Source: 2-02-FULL-38-15 sp964645555 (lineage in GTDB: Bacteria > Patescibacteriota > Microgenomatia > Daviesbacterales > UBA10151). From it: a stretch of DNA of 7,099 nucleotides. The translations under genes and the position numbers were made by a program. A model generated the notes under the pieces. That model worked only from the letters and a program-made list of their open reading frames with translations, was not told the origin of the DNA and made no database searches. The DNA lies in contig CAZYBP010000047.1 of assembly GCA_964645555.1 (NCBI GenBank), positions 1-7,099 on the forward strand, in the 5' to 3' direction. This document shows, in pieces, positions 5,760 to 7,099 of this stretch (its first letter is position 1; every line of letters starts with the position of its first letter).

Positions 5760-6017
5760 ATGAGAAAAGCCCAAATTGTATCTAATCCAAAAATTTTAGG
5801 CGGCAAACCAATTATTGCCGGCACCCGAATGTCTGTGGAGGTAATTTTAGAATTTTTAGCAGGCGGGATGGAAATTAGAGAGATGCTAAAAGAATTTCCT
5901 TTTCTAACCAGGGACCAGATTCAAGCTGCTATAGAATATGCAGCTAAAGCTGTGGAGAAAAAAAGACGAGATGTTAACCTGCAAGCAATTCCTCATGAAA
6001 TTTATCGCCGACGTTAA
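5760..6017 (+). CDS. DUF433 antitoxin-type protein
   Basis: 85 residues, full length. DUF433 proteins are small winged/helix-turn-helix-like proteins usually encoded before a PIN-like toxin, acting as antitoxin and probable autorepressor. The family pattern is present: NPKILGGKPIIAGTRMSVEVI (residues 9-29), then LEFLAGGMEIREMLKEFPFLT and DQIQAAIEYAA (about residues 53-63). The basic tail KKRRD...HEIYRRR may touch the toxin or DNA. It overlaps the next gene by 23 bases, typical of co-translated antitoxin-toxin pairs. The perfect extended -10 promoter and the palindromes upstream fit autoregulation, which is inferred. Toxin neutralisation has not been shown for this protein. Confidence 0.92.
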   Translation: MRKAQIVSNPKILGGKPIIAGTRMSVEVILEFLAGGMEIREMLKEFPFLTRDQIQAAIEYAAKAVEKKRRDVNLQAIPHEIYRRR

Positions 6018-6363
6018 CATTGCCCAATTGATTATTAAGAAACTCCGTCAAGATGGGCACGATATCATTGATGTTAAAACAGGAAAATTATCGACCAAAG
6101 ATATAGACATCATTAAATTAGCCATTCAGGATCAGCGAATCATCCTCACCCATGATAGAGATTTTGAAACCCTGAGTAAGTATCCAAAATACCAGGCCGG
6201 AACAATTATTATCCGTTTAGTTAAAGCTGATGTTCAATACTTTTATGAGAGATTGGCAGATGTGTTACATCATAAAACAGAGGGAGACTTGTTGAAAGCA
6301 TTAACTATCATTACAGATTCAGGTTTTGAAATATATCCTTATTCCATAAACCCTAGACCCTAA
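5995..6363 (+). CDS. DUF5615 PIN-like toxin, putative ribonuclease
   Basis: 122 residues from ATG 5995. DUF5615 proteins belong to the PIN-like/Mut7-C group and pair with DUF433 antitoxins. MKFIADVNIA gives the first acidic residue (Asp6), TKDIDIIKLA the middle ones (Asp36/Asp38), and ILTHDRDFETL the last (Asp54/Asp56), consistent with a metal-dependent nuclease centre. GHDIIDV (about 21-27) is the typical strand between helices. The C-terminal half, with YFYERLADVLHHKTEGDLLKALTIITDSGFEI, is the usual helical part. A longer frame from 5938 exists, but the conserved fold begins at MKFIAD, so the internal ATG is chosen. There is no Shine-Dalgarno; translation is probably coupled to the overlapping antitoxin. 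The RNA target is unknown. Confidence 0.9.
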   Translation: MKFIADVNIAQLIIKKLRQDGHDIIDVKTGKLSTKDIDIIKLAIQDQRIILTHDRDFETLSKYPKYQAGTIIIRLVKADVQYFYERLADVLHHKTEGDLLKALTIITDSGFEIYPYSINPRP

Positions 6364-6394
6364 CAACTAGCTGCTATTTTAAATTTATGCTAAG

Positions 6395-6419
6395 CCACAA
6401 CTATATAAACTAGTTGTGG
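6395..6419. promoter_or_regulatory. Palindromic operator-like site 3
   Basis: Identical to 5659-5683 (9-bp perfect arms, 7-base spacer). It overlaps the extended -10 of the secreted-protein gene, so a bound protein would block that promoter. No T-run follows, so it is not an intrinsic terminator for the toxin gene. Confidence 0.6.
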
Positions 6420-6425
6420 TAAACT
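6417..6425 (+). promoter_or_regulatory. Extended -10-like box of the secreted-protein gene
   Basis: TGGTAAACT ends 7 bases before the ATG at 6433, the same leaderless spacing as the PH-domain gene. The hexamer is a weak match (4 of 6) but is conserved in the duplicated copy upstream. Confidence 0.4.
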
Positions 6426-6432
6426 TGGAATA

Positions 6433-7099
6433 ATGTCCAAAAAAATCCTCTCTTTAATTCTTTTAGTCTTTTTATTAACCACACTATTGTTGCCCAACGC
6501 ATCGATAGTATCTGCTGACAGCAACTGTGAAATTACTATTATCCCTTCTTCCTTAATTAGAAACACACCACCGTTATCCAATTCCATACCAGATTCTCAA
6601 AGATGGATTCAATTTATGATTAAACCTAGAGATACCACTGCAAAATATAAACTGGTATTCCCTCGTATAACCTTCCAGCCCGATGAGACAAGGGATAATT
6701 TATACACAAGGGAAATAGATGGAGCTCTCCTTGACCCAAATGGTGATGGATTTCCCAGCCTTCATTATAATCCAGGAGATGTTCTCTTTAAGTCAGAACG
6801 CCACACTTTTTATTTAGAGAAAAAAGGGTCGCCAGGAAAGTATTGCGAAGGAAGCTATGAGATCAAACCAGATCTTTCGGGTGGCATACAAAGTTGTACT
6901 CTTAATTTTTCTCCAAGGCCCGACGAAACAACCAATATCACTGTTGATGGTTCTGTCAAGCCGGCAAATGAAGCTTACCAATTGAGTATCACAGGAACTG
7001 CTAGAAAGAATATAAAACTTACAGTTGATAGCAATGGAACAATCGCTTCAGCCACCATCGGGCAACTTAATCCAGGATCTTACACAGCTACCTTGCAAA
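6433..7099 (+). CDS. Secreted protein of unknown function, 3' end beyond window
   Basis: 222 codons are open from ATG 6433 to the right edge. A clear signal peptide covers residues 1-28: MSKKI, then a Leu-rich core, then SIVSA|DSN as the likely cleavage site. The exported part is strand-rich and low in Lys, suggesting beta-sandwich domains. DPNGDG at residues 101-106 resembles a calcium-binding DxNxDG loop. A Cys-led strand appears twice, NCEITIIP (32) and SCTLNFSP, and NPGD / NPGSYTATL recur near similar places, hinting at two related domains. This domain repeat is inference. There is no Shine-Dalgarno. It shares its promoter, operator-like palindrome and first five codons with the segment left of the antitoxin-toxin pair. 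I do not recognise a family. Confidence 0.85.
   Translation, partial: MSKKILSLILLVFLLTTLLLPNASIVSADSNCEITIIPSSLIRNTPPLSNSIPDSQRWIQFMIKPRDTTAKYKLVFPRITFQPDETRDNLYTREIDGALLDPNGDGFPSLHYNPGDVLFKSERHTFYLEKKGSPGKYCEGSYEIKPDLSGGIQSCTLNFSPRPDETTNITVDGSVKPANEAYQLSITGTARKNIKLTVDSNGTIASATIGQLNPGSYTATLQ

Larger units (their letters stand above)
6386..6447 (+). repeat. Promoter/operator segment, copy 2 (right of antitoxin-toxin pair)
   Basis: The 39-base (6386-6424) and 17-base (6431-6447) identical parts match copy 1, separated here by only six bases because the second palindrome unit is absent. This copy drives an intact gene: its last 15 bases are codons 1-5 of the secreted protein. Confidence 0.9.

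Noticed and set aside
5938..5994. Longer N-terminus for the DUF5615 protein
   Set aside because: The added residues are antitoxin codons read in another frame; the family fold begins at MKFIAD (5995).
6390..6587. Leftward 65-codon frame
   Set aside because: Antisense to the signal-peptide region of the secreted protein, which is a better gene with signal peptide and open frame to the edge.

Overview
The window is AT-rich and gene-dense. It reads like a scaffold from a small-genome candidate bacterium, most likely Patescibacteria (CPR) and perhaps Microgenomates. That placement is inference. It rests on the small membrane protein next to a YdbS-like PH-domain protein, a pseudophosphatase fused to an outside propeller, a rearranged SpoIID/LytB protein behind a PcsB-like coiled coil, and several genes with a -10-like box 6-9 nt before ATG and no Shine-Dalgarno. 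A run of 100 N (2817-2916) is a scaffold gap of unknown true length.

Left end (1-871): the trans-translation pair. The 3' part of a tmRNA (ssrA) reads rightward from beyond the left edge to a CCA end at 393 and an intrinsic terminator. smpB reads leftward and ends 6 bases past that terminator, so the RNA and its protein partner are convergent.

Middle (1000-5627): four leftward genes for the cell envelope. In transcription order they are a coiled-coil plus SpoIID/LytB secreted protein, a two-helix PH-domain membrane protein, a small two-helix membrane protein overlapping it by 20 bases, and a single-pass protein with a degenerate PP2C-like domain inside and a beta-propeller outside. The last two are broken by the gap.

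Right end (5650-7099): a DUF433/DUF5615 antitoxin-toxin pair reading rightward, bracketed by two copies of a promoter/operator segment. Each copy holds a 39-bp identical stretch with a 9-bp-arm palindrome and a 17-bp identical stretch that includes the first codons (MSKKI) of the gene after the pair. That gene is a secreted protein running off the right edge. The layout suggests the pair was inserted into, or duplicated together with, this gene's start.

The most unusual structure is a family of three 7-nt-period arrays (879-976, 3716-3778, 5458-5569) with unrelated base words but a common plan: four similar heptads, then a fifth containing ACA, with two of the arrays folded into head-to-head inverted arms. 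Two arrays sit just upstream of genes. The third lies inside the SpoIID-like gene and encodes its whole signal peptide: the A-rich arm gives the basic/polar part and the T-rich arm gives the hydrophobic part.
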